Numbered from the stretch's first letter, positions 5,978 through 13,971 are shown. The stretch: 18,236 nucleotides of DNA from Candidatus Saccharimonadia bacterium (GCA_023262335.1 JALRBE010000019.1:1-18236), one strand, 5' to 3'. A program made the numbers and translations. Notes: a model not told the origin generated them from the letters alone.

Positions 5978-6504
5978 GGTCGTATACCCAGCAGCAGTAT
6001 AAGGAACAGGCCTGCGGCGCCAGCCAGCCAGCCCCCAAGGACGTCGCTGGCATAATGGGCGCCAAGGTACACGCGCGACACGCCAATCGCGAAGGCGAGC
6101 ACGACGGCGACAGGCCAAGCGACGATGGCGATATCCGGCCAGCGGCTCACAAGAACGAAGGCAGCGAGCCCATAACTGACGAGTCCGCCGGCTGCATGAC
6201 CGCTCGGGAAGCTGAACGTCTGGAATAGCATGCTGCGAACGTAGTCGTTAACGGGCCTGGCGCGCCGCAGGAACAACTTGAGAAAGCTCGTGAAAACGAG
6301 CGTGCCGATAGCGATGCTGCCGGCTATCACGTAATGAGGCTTTTCGAGCGCCGCGCCGTATCCTAGTACCGCGGCGGCAATACCGACCGTAAATGGCGGC
6401 TGCCCGAGTAGCGTGAACAGCTCCATGGGCAAGTGCCACCATTTAGGAAGCCTCGCCACGTACGCGCCAACGAACCCGTCGAAGCGCCGGACGGTGTTTT
6501 TCAC
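5974..6504 (-). CDS. Second PAP2 superfamily membrane phosphatase
   Basis: 176 aa, GTG start overlapping the previous gene's stop as GTGA. Signature motifs are K76..RRARP84, PSGH at 100-103, and SRVYLGAHYASD at 143-154 (His150, Asp154). About five hydrophobic helices. It is only distantly like the PAP2 protein at 4503 and is not a recent duplicate. It lies directly upstream of the lipid kinase with a 4-nt overlap, so phosphatase and kinase are probably made together. The likely role is dephosphorylating lipid or prenyl phosphates at the membrane; exact substrate unknown. Confidence 0.92.
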   Translation of the reverse strand: MKNTVRRFDGFVGAYVARLPKWWHLPMELFTLLGQPPFTVGIAAAVLGYGAALEKPHYVIAGSIAIGTLVFTSFLKLFLRRARPVNDYVRSMLFQTFSFPSGHAAGGLVSYGLAAFVLVSRWPDIAIVAWPVAVVLAFAIGVSRVYLGAHYASDVLGGWLAGAAGLFLILLLGIRP

Positions 6505-7226
6505 GCCCGCTTTTTGACTGCTTTAGCGTTGACGCGCAGCGGATTACCGGAAAGCGGTAGAACTCGCCAGATAAGTATGATTGCGCAGAGCACGGCAAAA
6601 CCGCACATAATCGACGGGATGGCGACGATCGTTGCAGGGTCGATAAGGTTCGCGATTGACGTCGGGACGATGAACGCGGCGTAACCCAGCACCATCCAGC
6701 GCAAAACGACTGATTTCTTCGGGTTCTTGCGCGCCCAATGCGCCGCCAGGCCGATCGTCGCGAGCAGCCAGCCGTAGTAGAACGCGGCGTAAACGATGGA
6801 AGTAGTGCTGCCTAGCTCTAAAATAGCGTAGTTCGGCGCGCATTCGCGGATGACCGCCATGCCGCCGGCGAACGCGAAGTAGGCGACGAACGCGGCAGCC
6901 GAAGCATACGCGGCGTACAGTAGCGGCCTTATGGAAACGCCCGCGAGCGTCGCGGTAATATGCAGGCCGAGCACCGGCAACATGGTGATTGATATGAACC
7001 CGAGTTTGACCCATTCGGCGTGCGTCATGCCCAGTCCGCCGCAAAGCATGTACTCGGACAGCTGGAAAATACCCAAGCATGCCAGAAAGACGGTCACGAG
7101 CCTGGTGAGGGTGGTCAGCTGATAGCGCCATAGCGTGTAAAAAAGCAAACCGAATTCAATAAGGAACGTCGCGAGCATGACCGGTGGTGAGAAGCAGAGC
7201 ATTTTGTTGCCGTATTTTTTGTACAT
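6501..7226 (-). CDS. Hypothetical polytopic membrane protein, about 7 TM, 241 aa
   Basis: First gene of the three-gene lipid operon. About seven hydrophobic segments (roughly residues 14-32, 38-60, 71-95, 100-122, 139-160, 168-190 and 197-220), basic C-terminus (AKAVKKRA). The N-terminal MLCFSPPVMLA and FQLSEYMLCGG resemble the MCFS...Q..E pattern of the DUF6629-like membrane family; this is a weak motif impression, not a firm assignment. I chose ATG 7226 over the in-frame start at 7268, because an extended -10 box (minus 7245-7237) lies between them and leaves only about 4 nt of leader. The GTGA overlap with the PAP2 gene implies coupling. Confidence 0.8.
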   Translation of the reverse strand: MYKKYGNKMLCFSPPVMLATFLIEFGLLFYTLWRYQLTTLTRLVTVFLACLGIFQLSEYMLCGGLGMTHAEWVKLGFISITMLPVLGLHITATLAGVSIRPLLYAAYASAAAFVAYFAFAGGMAVIRECAPNYAILELGSTTSIVYAAFYYGWLLATIGLAAHWARKNPKKSVVLRWMVLGYAAFIVPTSIANLIDPATIVAIPSIMCGFAVLCAIILIWRVLPLSGNPLRVNAKAVKKRA

Positions 7227-7236
7227 AGGTGCAATG

Positions 7237-7245
7237 AGTATAGCA
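7237..7245 (-). promoter_or_regulatory. Extended -10 promoter of the lipid operon
   Basis: TGCTATACT on the minus strand, 10 nt before ATG 7226. It drives the membrane protein, PAP2 and lipid-kinase genes. Confidence 0.65.
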
Positions 7246-7302
7246 CATGGCACGAGAACGTTCGGCACCAGCGGTGCTCCTCTGGATTATGCCGATAAAG
7301 TT

Positions 7303-7311
7303 TGCTATACT
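7303..7311 (+). promoter_or_regulatory. Extended -10 promoter of fusA
   Basis: TGCTATACT with a weak TGGATT at 7283-7288 as -35 (17-nt spacer). Predicted start about 7318, leader about 63 nt. Confidence 0.7.
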
Positions 7312-7323
7312 AAGTAATAAGGC

Positions 7324-7348
7324 GCTATTTTTTATGTCTAAAAATAGC
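7324..7348 (+). promoter_or_regulatory. Hairpin in the fusA leader
   Basis: Perfect 9-bp AT-rich stem (7324-7332 with 7340-7348), 7-nt loop, close to the predicted 5' end. A six-codon ATG frame (7334-7354) starts in the loop but has no ribosome-binding site. The hairpin may stabilise the mRNA. Confidence 0.45.
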
Positions 7349-7380
7349 AAATAATTTAATTCACGAGGAAAGAAGTCATA

Positions 7381-9471
7381 ATGGCAGCAAAAAACGTCCC
7401 GCTCAAGGATTTCCGCAATATCGGAATCATCGCGCATATCGACGCAGGCAAAACCACAACCACCGAAGGTATTTTGTACCGTACGGGCATTAACCACAAA
7501 ATCGGTGAAGTGCGTGGCGACGGCGACGGCGCGACGACCGACTGGATGGCGCAAGAAAAAGAACGTGGCATCACGATTACTTCCGCTGCCGTTACCTGTT
7601 TTTGGAAGGGCTGCAAGATCAATATCATCGACACCCCAGGCCATATCGACTTTACCGCCGAAGTTGAGCGTTCGCTTCGCGTCCTTGACGGCGCGGTAAC
7701 CGTATTCGACGGCAAAATGGGCGTTGAAGCGCAGACCGAAACCGTATGGCGCCAAGCCAACAAGTACGGCGTGCCTCGTATTTGTTTCGTGAACAAGATC
7801 AACCAAATCGGCGGCGACTTCTACAAGTCACTCGACACGATCCATAACCGCTTGAGCAAGCACGCGCTGCCAGTGCACCTGCCGATCGGCTTCGAAAAAG
7901 AAATCAACGGCGTTGTTGACCTTGTGGACATGAAGTCGTACACCTACAACGACTACACCGACAAAGAAATGATCGTTGGTGAGATTCCTGCCGACATGCT
8001 CGAAAAGGCAAAGCACGCTCGCAGCCTTTTGGTCGAAGCGGCCGTCGAAGCGGAAGACGAATTGTTCGAACGTTTCCTTGAAAGCGGCGAAGACTCGATC
8101 ACCGAGGAAGAGCTCAAGCGTGCGCTGCGCAAGCGAGTTCTTGCCGGCGACTTCTACCTTGTTACTGGTGGCGATGGCCGCGGTGTCATGGTCGAAAAGG
8201 TCCTTGACCTCGTTGCCGACTACCTGCCAAGCCCGCTCGACGTCGACGCTATCCAGGGTACCAACCCGAAGACTGGCGACGTTATCGAGCGCAAGCCGGA
8301 CGAATCCGAGCCGCTTTCGGGTCTTGCTTTCAAGATCGCGACCGACCCATTCGTTGGTAAGCTCATCTTCGTTCGTATCTACAGCGGCAAGCTGACCGCC
8401 GGCAGCTACGTATTGAACACGACGACCGGCAACAAGGAGCGCATCGGCCGTATTGTTCGTATGCACGCCGACAAGCGCGAAGAAATCGACAGCGTGAGCG
8501 CTGGCGACATCGCGGCAGTCGTTGGTCTCAAGGACACCTTTACCGGTGCCACGATTACCGATCCTGCGCATCCGATCACACTTGAAGGTATCGAATTCCA
8601 AGAACCACCAGTGTCTATCGCCGTTGAGCCAAAGACGAAGGCCGACCAAGAAAAGATGGGTATCGCGCTCCAGCGCCTTGCCGAAGAAGATCCAACCTTC
8701 CGCGTTCATACCGACGAAGAAACCGGCCAGACGATCATGTCGGGCATGGGTGAGCTTCACCTCGACATCCTCGTTGACCGCATGAAGCGCGAATTCAACG
8801 TCGAAGCGAACATTGGTGAGCCACAGGTTGCGTTCCGCGAAACCATCCGTGGTACCGCCGAAGCACAGGGCAAGCACGCCAAGCAATCTGGTGGTCGCGG
8901 TCAGTACGGTGACGTCTGGATCCGCTTCGAACCGACCGAAACCGGCGAAGGCTTCGAATGGGCGGACGAAATCAAGGGCGGCGTGGTTCCTCAGGAATAC
9001 CGCGCGCCAGTGCAGAAGGGTATCAAGGATACGCTCGATGGCGGCGTCATTGCCGGCTACCCGATGATCGGTGTCAAGGCGACATTGTACGATGGTAGCT
9101 ATCACGACGTCGACTCCAGCGAACTTGCCTTCAACCTTGCCGGCGTTCTTGCCGTGAAGGAAGGTATTCCAAAGGCGAAGCCAGTGCTGCTCGAGCCTGT
9201 CATGAAACTCGAAGTCACCACTCCGGAAGAGTTCATGGGCGACGTGATCGGCGACATCAACTCTCGCCGTGGCCGCATCGAAGCAATGGAAGACCTGCAG
9301 GGCGGCGCCAAGCTCGTTCGTGCGATCGTTCCGCTCGCAAGCATGTTCGGCTACACGAACGACATCCGCTCGATGTCGCAGGGCCGTGCCGCAAGCACCA
9401 TGGAGCTCCACAGCTACGAGGAAGTTCCACCAAACGTCGCACAGGAAATCATTGAGAAGCGCAAAAAGTAG
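7381..9471 (+). CDS. fusA: Translation elongation factor G
   Basis: EF-G, the GTPase that drives ribosomal translocation, 696 aa (usual length). The G domain shows G1 AHIDAGKTT (18-26), G2 ERGITI (61-66) and G3 DTPGH (84-88). The G4 motif, normally NKMD, reads NKIN (138-141; codons AAC AAG ATC AAC). Domain II, the III/V ribosome-interacting domains and domain IV (GRGQYGDVWI; the conserved HDVDSSELAF region) follow in the normal order. The start is supported by a GAGG-containing ribosome-binding site at 7365-7370. The gene stands alone, with its own promoter and terminator, between the divergent lipid operon and a hydrolase-like gene rather than within rpsL-rpsG-fusA-tuf. Confidence 0.98.
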   Translation: MAAKNVPLKDFRNIGIIAHIDAGKTTTTEGILYRTGINHKIGEVRGDGDGATTDWMAQEKERGITITSAAVTCFWKGCKINIIDTPGHIDFTAEVERSLRVLDGAVTVFDGKMGVEAQTETVWRQANKYGVPRICFVNKINQIGGDFYKSLDTIHNRLSKHALPVHLPIGFEKEINGVVDLVDMKSYTYNDYTDKEMIVGEIPADMLEKAKHARSLLVEAAVEAEDELFERFLESGEDSITEEELKRALRKRVLAGDFYLVTGGDGRGVMVEKVLDLVADYLPSPLDVDAIQGTNPKTGDVIERKPDESEPLSGLAFKIATDPFVGKLIFVRIYSGKLTAGSYVLNTTTGNKERIGRIVRMHADKREEIDSVSAGDIAAVVGLKDTFTGATITDPAHPITLEGIEFQEPPVSIAVEPKTKADQEKMGIALQRLAEEDPTFRVHTDEETGQTIMSGMGELHLDILVDRMKREFNVEANIGEPQVAFRETIRGTAEAQGKHAKQSGGRGQYGDVWIRFEPTETGEGFEWADEIKGGVVPQEYRAPVQKGIKDTLDGGVIAGYPMIGVKATLYDGSYHDVDSSELAFNLAGVLAVKEGIPKAKPVLLEPVMKLEVTTPEEFMGDVIGDINSRRGRIEAMEDLQGGAKLVRAIVPLASMFGYTNDIRSMSQGRAASTMELHSYEEVPPNVAQEIIEKRKK

Positions 9472-9487
9472 TTCTCAACGTTCCAAC

Positions 9488-9520
9488 GAATACGACCCAG
9501 CAAGGGTCGTATTCTATTTG
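9488..9520 (+). terminator. Terminator after fusA
   Basis: Perfect 11-bp stem (9488-9498 with 9504-9514), 5-nt loop, then TATTT. It lies 17 nt after the stop. Confidence 0.85.
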
Positions 9521-9549
9521 GGCTGCGCTACGGCATGAATGGAAGCTGC

Positions 9550-9578
9550 TTGTTTTTACTTCATAGGCGTGATATATA
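9550..9578 (+). promoter_or_regulatory. Promoter of the hydrolase-like gene
   Basis: TTGTTT at 9550-9555, 17-nt spacer, TATATA at 9573-9578 preceded by TGA. Start predicted near 9585, about 34 nt before GTG 9619. Confidence 0.7.
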
Positions 9579-9618
9579 AAAAGTGGACACCCAAACAAAC
9601 AGACGAAGGAGAGTCGAA

Positions 9619-10578
9619 GTGATTCATGATCCAGAGTTCATGACAGGTACCAAACCCCAAGCTTATTCAAGCACCCAAGCGCCGGGTGCTTTTTCTTTGG
9701 CAACGAATGGCGCTCGGATGATCAGCACGAACCGCAACGGGGAATTCGCGTTTTATTACGGCCCCGGGTGGCATACGGACGGAACGGTAATCGCGGCCAA
9801 TTTTGACCGGCACGTCGCGTTTTTAGGGCCGTCACACTATGGAGTTCATCCTCAGGCGGCGTATTCCATAGACTTGCAAAAAGAGGCGTGGGTAGACGCG
9901 CGCAAGAAAGACGGGTACCGGCCCGCGAAGATTTACGCGCAGTCGAAGGGAGCGTTGACGGTTTCGCATATGTTCGCCGACCCGACGTTCCGCAGCGCAT
10001 TCGGGGAGGTTGACAGCATATGTTTTGATTCGCCGGTTTCGAGCAGGCATGTCATACGAACCATGCCGAACCGCATGATGGCGCTCGCGCGGCGGCTACC
10101 AAACCATCCGGTCATCGAACGGCTGTGTCGCATTGGGATGGAATCCATGCTTGCAAGCGACCCGGATTTTGACGCGGCACTGGTCACGAAAGACGAAGCC
10201 CGGTCGAACAGCGCCGCATCGACCAGAACAAGGCTTGCGGCGTGCGTCAGTCAGTTGGAATACTTATGGAGCCATGACGTCGCGGACTTCGACCTCCGCG
10301 AATTCGGAGCGGCGGTGCCGAACAAAAAAATCATCAGCGCGGCTCACGACAGCCTCATTGACGTGCCTGTCGCGGCTGTCGCGATCAACGAGAGCTACGG
10401 TGGCGGATTCGAGCATTGGATCGACACGGCCCGCAGACATGGGGATCACGCGACGGGTACCGAACGCCCGCAGGGAGTCATTGACGCGCTGACAGACCGC
10501 CGGGCGAACGCGTACCGGGTAGTCAGTATCGGTGCTTTGGCGACGAAGCGGATCGTCAACGCGCCTAAGGTTCCATGA
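9619..10578 (+). CDS. Putative alpha/beta-hydrolase-like protein, 319 aa
   Basis: Possible alpha/beta-hydrolase fold, assigned from motifs only. AQSKGA (107-112) looks like a nucleophile elbow around Ser109 with the first glycine replaced. IISAAHDSLIDV (238-249) resembles the strand and acid turn (Asp244). GDHATG (275-280) could supply His277. The N-terminal SHYGVHPQ and a cap-like middle (about 145-230) are unassigned. No signal peptide or membrane helix. GTG 9619 is preferred because AAGGAGAG (9606-9613) is correctly placed and the in-frame GTG at 9583 lies at or before the predicted transcript start. A terminator-like hairpin sits 50 nt into the coding region; ATG 9718 beyond it is an alternative start. 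The substrate is unknown. Confidence 0.7.
   Translation: MIHDPEFMTGTKPQAYSSTQAPGAFSLATNGARMISTNRNGEFAFYYGPGWHTDGTVIAANFDRHVAFLGPSHYGVHPQAAYSIDLQKEAWVDARKKDGYRPAKIYAQSKGALTVSHMFADPTFRSAFGEVDSICFDSPVSSRHVIRTMPNRMMALARRLPNHPVIERLCRIGMESMLASDPDFDAALVTKDEARSNSAASTRTRLAACVSQLEYLWSHDVADFDLREFGAAVPNKKIISAAHDSLIDVPVAAVAINESYGGGFEHWIDTARRHGDHATGTERPQGVIDALTDRRANAYRVVSIGALATKRIVNAPKVP
9669..9698 (+). terminator. Terminator-like hairpin inside the 5' coding region
   Basis: Perfect 8-bp stem (9669-9676 with 9684-9691), 7-nt loop, followed by TTTCTTT. It has the form of an intrinsic terminator, yet lies inside the open frame about 85-110 nt after the predicted transcript start. It may act as an attenuator relieved by translating ribosomes, or end a short leader RNA. 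Confidence 0.6.
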
Positions 10579-10584
10579 TATACT
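10576..10584 (+). promoter_or_regulatory. Extended -10 promoter of the antiporter gene
   Basis: TGATATACT. Its TGA is the stop codon of the preceding gene. Predicted start about 10591; leader about 33 nt. Confidence 0.6.
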
Positions 10585-10623
10585 TGAACGAGTAATGTGC
10601 TTATGTAACACAAAAAGGCGTTT

Positions 10624-12276
10624 GTGCTAGAGGGTGATTTCACGCAACTGTCCGTGATCTTGGTGATCGTCGCGTTGGTGGCGTTCGTCATGAAGCTGTT
10701 CAAGCCAAGTTTGCTGAACCTGGCTGGCGGTAACGAAGCGTTCGAAGTGTTCAGCGAGATCGGTATCGCGCTGCTACTGTTCATCATCGGTCTGGAACTC
10801 AGCGTCAGCGTCATTCGCAAACTCGGCAAGCCGGTATTCCTGACCGCGAGTGCCATCTTGCTAACAATTGGAACTATTGGGTTCCTCGTGGGCACGGCCT
10901 TCCACTTTACCGCCACCGAGGCGTTTTTGATCGGACTCGCCATGTTCTTTAGCAGTACGATTATCATTGCCAAGGTTCTGAGCGACAAGAAAGAAATCAC
11001 CCGGCTGAACGGCCAAATCGCGATCGGCGTTATCCTGCTCGACGACATCGTGGCGACGTTCGCGCTGCTGTTCGTGGCGGCAGGGGGGTCCGGCAACGCG
11101 CTTGACGCGCTCGACATAGGCCTGCTGATTCTCAAGGGTATCGTCATGATCGCCGTGCTGGCGTTCCTCTCCACGAAAGTGCTGCCGAAGGTGGTCAAAT
11201 CCGTTGCCAAATCCCAGGAGCTATTATTCTTGTTCGCGCTGGCATGGGGCTTCGGTGTCGCGACGATCATTCACTTGGTCGGGTTCTCCATCGAAATCGG
11301 CGCGCTGTTCGCGGGCGTAGCACTGGCGCACTTGCCATATGCGGGCCAGATAGGCGCCCGGCTCAAGCCGCTCCGCGACTTTTTCATCATCCTGTTTTTC
11401 ATCAGTTTGGGCGAGCACCTCGAGCTTGGCAATCTGGCGAATGCCTTCATTCCGGCGCTCGCGCTGTCGCTGGTCGTGTTGATATTGAAGCCGCTTGCGG
11501 TCATGGTGTCGCTCGGCGTGCTTGGCTACACGCGGCGCACGAGTTTCAAGACGGGCATCAACTTGTCGCAAATCAGCGAGTTCTCGATCATCCTTATCGT
11601 GCTCGCGGCATCTACTGGCGCCATTGGCGATAACGTGGCGGCCGTCGTTACGCTCGTGGCGCTCATTACCATCACGGTGTCAACGTACCTCATGCAGTAT
11701 GACAACCTGATTTACCGCAAGCTCGAAAAGCGGCTGAGCATGTTCGAGCGCGCGACGGCAAAGGACGTCCAGCATGCCGCGAAGCGATACCCGCTGGTGC
11801 TGATCGGGTACCAAAACGGCGGTCATCAATATCTCAAGACCTTCCGCTCGCTCAAAAAACGGTTCGTCGTGGTGGATTACGACCCTGAAGCCATAGAAGA
11901 GTTGGAGCGAGCGAATATTGACTACTTGTACGGGGATGTCACCGACCCCGAGCTGCTCGCCGAGATCAATATGGATTCTGTCAAGCTCATCGTGAACACG
12001 ATCGGCGATCACGACGTGAACGTCGGCTTGGTCAAATATGTCCGTCGTCGCAACGACCATGCCGTCATCGTCTGCTATTCGTCCAACTACGGCGAAGCGG
12101 CCGAGCTCTATAAGCTTGGCGTCAGTTACGTCATGCTGCCGCACTTCATCGGCTCCGAGCGTCTCAGCACGTTCATTGCCACGCACGGCGTCGACCGCAA
12201 GAGCTTCGACAATTACCGCGAAAAGCACATGCTCAAGATCGGGCATCACGCGCTGCGTCACCATCGCTCCCATTAA
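10624..12276 (+). CDS. CPA2 family monovalent cation/H+ antiporter with RCK domain (Kef-like)
   Basis: 550 aa. Residues 1-360 form about 12 hydrophobic helices of a sodium/proton-exchanger domain (GIALLLFIIGLELSV near 47-62; the double aspartate D140-D141 in GVILLDDIVATF, the ion-binding position of CPA2 transporters; SLGEHLELG at 261-269). Residues about 390-510 form an RCK/TrkA-N regulatory domain (VVVDYD 415-420 with the strand-2 acidic residues; YLYGDVTDPELL 434-445). The usual GxGxxG loop is GYQNGG (395-400). No RCK-C domain follows; the tail is His/Arg-rich. Probably exports K+ or Na+ in exchange for H+. The start is GTG, with AAGG at 10615-10618 as ribosome-binding site. Confidence 0.9.
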   Translation: MLEGDFTQLSVILVIVALVAFVMKLFKPSLLNLAGGNEAFEVFSEIGIALLLFIIGLELSVSVIRKLGKPVFLTASAILLTIGTIGFLVGTAFHFTATEAFLIGLAMFFSSTIIIAKVLSDKKEITRLNGQIAIGVILLDDIVATFALLFVAAGGSGNALDALDIGLLILKGIVMIAVLAFLSTKVLPKVVKSVAKSQELLFLFALAWGFGVATIIHLVGFSIEIGALFAGVALAHLPYAGQIGARLKPLRDFFIILFFISLGEHLELGNLANAFIPALALSLVVLILKPLAVMVSLGVLGYTRRTSFKTGINLSQISEFSIILIVLAASTGAIGDNVAAVVTLVALITITVSTYLMQYDNLIYRKLEKRLSMFERATAKDVQHAAKRYPLVLIGYQNGGHQYLKTFRSLKKRFVVVDYDPEAIEELERANIDYLYGDVTDPELLAEINMDSVKLIVNTIGDHDVNVGLVKYVRRRNDHAVIVCYSSNYGEAAELYKLGVSYVMLPHFIGSERLSTFIATHGVDRKSFDNYREKHMLKIGHHALRHHRSH

Positions 12277-12315
12277 CGGGCGAACGGGATTACGCTTGCG
12301 CCCGCGGCATGGACG

Positions 12316-12324
12316 TGGTTTATT
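12316..12324 (+). promoter_or_regulatory. Possible leaderless promoter of the AAA ATPase gene
   Basis: TGGTTTATT, a weak extended -10 box ending 7 nt before ATG 12332. No Shine-Dalgarno sequence precedes the start. Read-through from the antiporter gene (55 nt upstream, no terminator seen) is also possible. Confidence 0.35.
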
Positions 12325-12331
12325 TTAAGCA

Positions 12332-13858
12332 ATGAGCGAAAAAACCAGCCGAGATATTTTGAAGAACGCGCTGCGGACTTCCGTGGCAGGCACGACCGTG
12401 TACGTCGTCGACCATGCGTCGCTGCGCCGAGGGCTCGCGGACGGCACGGCATCGTCGATCGTGCTCGACAACGCTGATTACACCGATCTGGACAGTGACT
12501 TGGTGTCGAGCAGGCTCGAAGTGGTACAAAGGACGAACAGCGAGGCGAAGAAGACATGGCGCTATTACGGCTCCATCGAATTCAGCGATGACGCGAACGT
12601 TACGAAGGACGAGTACTTCGAAGCATTACAGGAACTTTTGAAAGACCAGAGCGATTACGGGTTACATACATCGCTGTTCAACAACGTGCGTCTGCTCAAT
12701 CACTCCAGTACGTCAACGATGGCAGCAGTCGCGTTTTATGCCGCGAGTAACAGCGTTGAATACAAGAACGAATATTCCGGTACGGGAAGTACTGGCGCAT
12801 GGCAATACGCGGCCATGAGCGTCGAAGCGCCAAGCCTGGAAAAAATCGGCACGGATGGCCGTGACCGCCAATTCCAGCAGCATTTGCGCGGCTATTTGTT
12901 CTCGCTGACGGCGCTTGCACGAGCCGTCAAACATGGACAGAGGGCGTTCGATGTCAGCGTCGTGAGCAAGGGCGACAAGGTACTCTATTCGGAAGGAACG
13001 ACTCAGTCGGAAAACACCGAAGTGCCAGCTGAACCGGTCGAATCGGTCGAACACGAGTCGCAGCCCGAAAAGAAAGGTGTCATGCTTGACGATATCGGTG
13101 GGTACGAAGCGATCAAGACCGACATGAAGCACTTGGTGTATTCGTACAAGCACCCCGACGCGCTGAAACGCTGGGGCGCGGAGCGGCCGCAGGCGGTACT
13201 GCTGTATGGCCCGCCAGGTACTGGCAAAACGACGTTCGCTCAGGCCGTGGCGAACGAGCTTGAGGGCGAGCTATGGGAAATCCAGGCATCGGGCATATAC
13301 GGCAAGTGGCTCGGCGAGTCCGAAAAGAGCATCGACGCGCTGTTCGACGAGGCGGAAAAGAAGTCGAGCCCGACGGTCATGCTGTTCGACGAGTTCGAAG
13401 GCATCATCAATACGCCGGCCGACACGAGCGGCGGGAACGGCGCGCGCGTCAACGTGGCGGCAATATTCAAAAAACGGTTGGCGGGACTGCGTGAGAAGAA
13501 TCCGAACGTGGTGGTATTCGCGACCACGAACGACGTCGAATCGATCGACGAGTCGCTGGTGAGAGTGGGACGGTTCGACAAGAAGCATTACGTGCCGCTG
13601 CCCGACACGCAGGCACGGATGGCGATTTTCGGCGATCGCATAGGTGCCGCGTTCGTTCAGCTCGGCACGAAGGATTTCAGTCCGTTCACGGCCGACGTCG
13701 ATCCGACCAAGCTGGCCGAAGCGACGGATGGCATGTCGGGCGCCGATATCGTCGAGGTCCTCAGGCGCGCGCAGTTCGAAAAAGCGATGGCGAGTTCGAG
13801 CGATGCCATAAGCCAGGCCGACTTGCTGCGCCACGCGCGGGACCTACGGCAGGGCTAG
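12332..13858 (+). CDS. Classic AAA ATPase with unrecognised N-terminal domain
   Basis: 508 aa. Residues about 1-220 are a domain I do not recognise (TTVYVVDHASLRRGL, a Tyr/Trp-rich stretch near 76-80, then an FYAASNSVEYKNEYSG segment). An acidic linker (221-248) leads to a single AAA module: DDIGGYEAIK (253-262), Walker A GPPGTGKTT (293-301), pore loop GKWLGES (324-330) as in Vps4/katanin-type proteins, Walker B VMLFDEFE (349-356), sensor 1 ATTND (397-401), arginine-finger region VRVGRFD (410-416) and SGAD (469-472). Such proteins remodel or unfold protein complexes as hexamers. No protease domain or membrane helix is present. The partner is probably recognised by the N-terminal domain. Confidence 0.88.
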   Translation: MSEKTSRDILKNALRTSVAGTTVYVVDHASLRRGLADGTASSIVLDNADYTDLDSDLVSSRLEVVQRTNSEAKKTWRYYGSIEFSDDANVTKDEYFEALQELLKDQSDYGLHTSLFNNVRLLNHSSTSTMAAVAFYAASNSVEYKNEYSGTGSTGAWQYAAMSVEAPSLEKIGTDGRDRQFQQHLRGYLFSLTALARAVKHGQRAFDVSVVSKGDKVLYSEGTTQSENTEVPAEPVESVEHESQPEKKGVMLDDIGGYEAIKTDMKHLVYSYKHPDALKRWGAERPQAVLLYGPPGTGKTTFAQAVANELEGELWEIQASGIYGKWLGESEKSIDALFDEAEKKSSPTVMLFDEFEGIINTPADTSGGNGARVNVAAIFKKRLAGLREKNPNVVVFATTNDVESIDESLVRVGRFDKKHYVPLPDTQARMAIFGDRIGAAFVQLGTKDFSPFTADVDPTKLAEATDGMSGADIVEVLRRAQFEKAMASSSDAISQADLLRHARDLRQG

Positions 13859-13869
13859 CAGGCACCCCC

Positions 13870-13898
13870 TTTACTTACCTCTAAAAACACTGTACAAT
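13870..13898 (+). promoter_or_regulatory. Promoter of tuf
   Basis: TTTACT at 13870-13875, 17-nt spacer, TACAAT at 13893-13898. Start about 13905, leader about 67 nt. TATACG at 13904-13909 is a weaker alternative. Confidence 0.6.
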
Positions 13899-13910
13899 TG
13901 AACTATACGT

Positions 13911-13933
13911 CGCAACTCTGTTTTTAGATTGCG
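13911..13933 (+). promoter_or_regulatory. Hairpin in the tuf leader
   Basis: CGCAA/TTGCG (13911-13915 with 13929-13933) extended by TCT/AGA inside past a bulged C, near the predicted 5' end of the mRNA. Function unknown. Confidence 0.35.
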
Positions 13934-13971
13934 CACGAAAACAATATTAATTTCAGGGAGAATCATCCGCA

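Noticed and set aside
5978..6118. N-terminal extension of the lipid kinase to 6118
   Set aside because: The extra sequence is Arg-rich, lies inside the PAP2 gene, and the ATGA overlap at 5977 gives a better start.
7334..7354. Six-codon leader frame (MSKNSK) in the fusA leader
   Set aside because: It sits in a hairpin, has no ribosome-binding site, and is short enough to arise by chance.
7828..9411. A 527-codon open frame antisense to fusA
   Set aside because: Its codons mirror the strongly biased fusA frame, the product is low-complexity and matches no family, and no promoter or ribosome-binding site precedes it.
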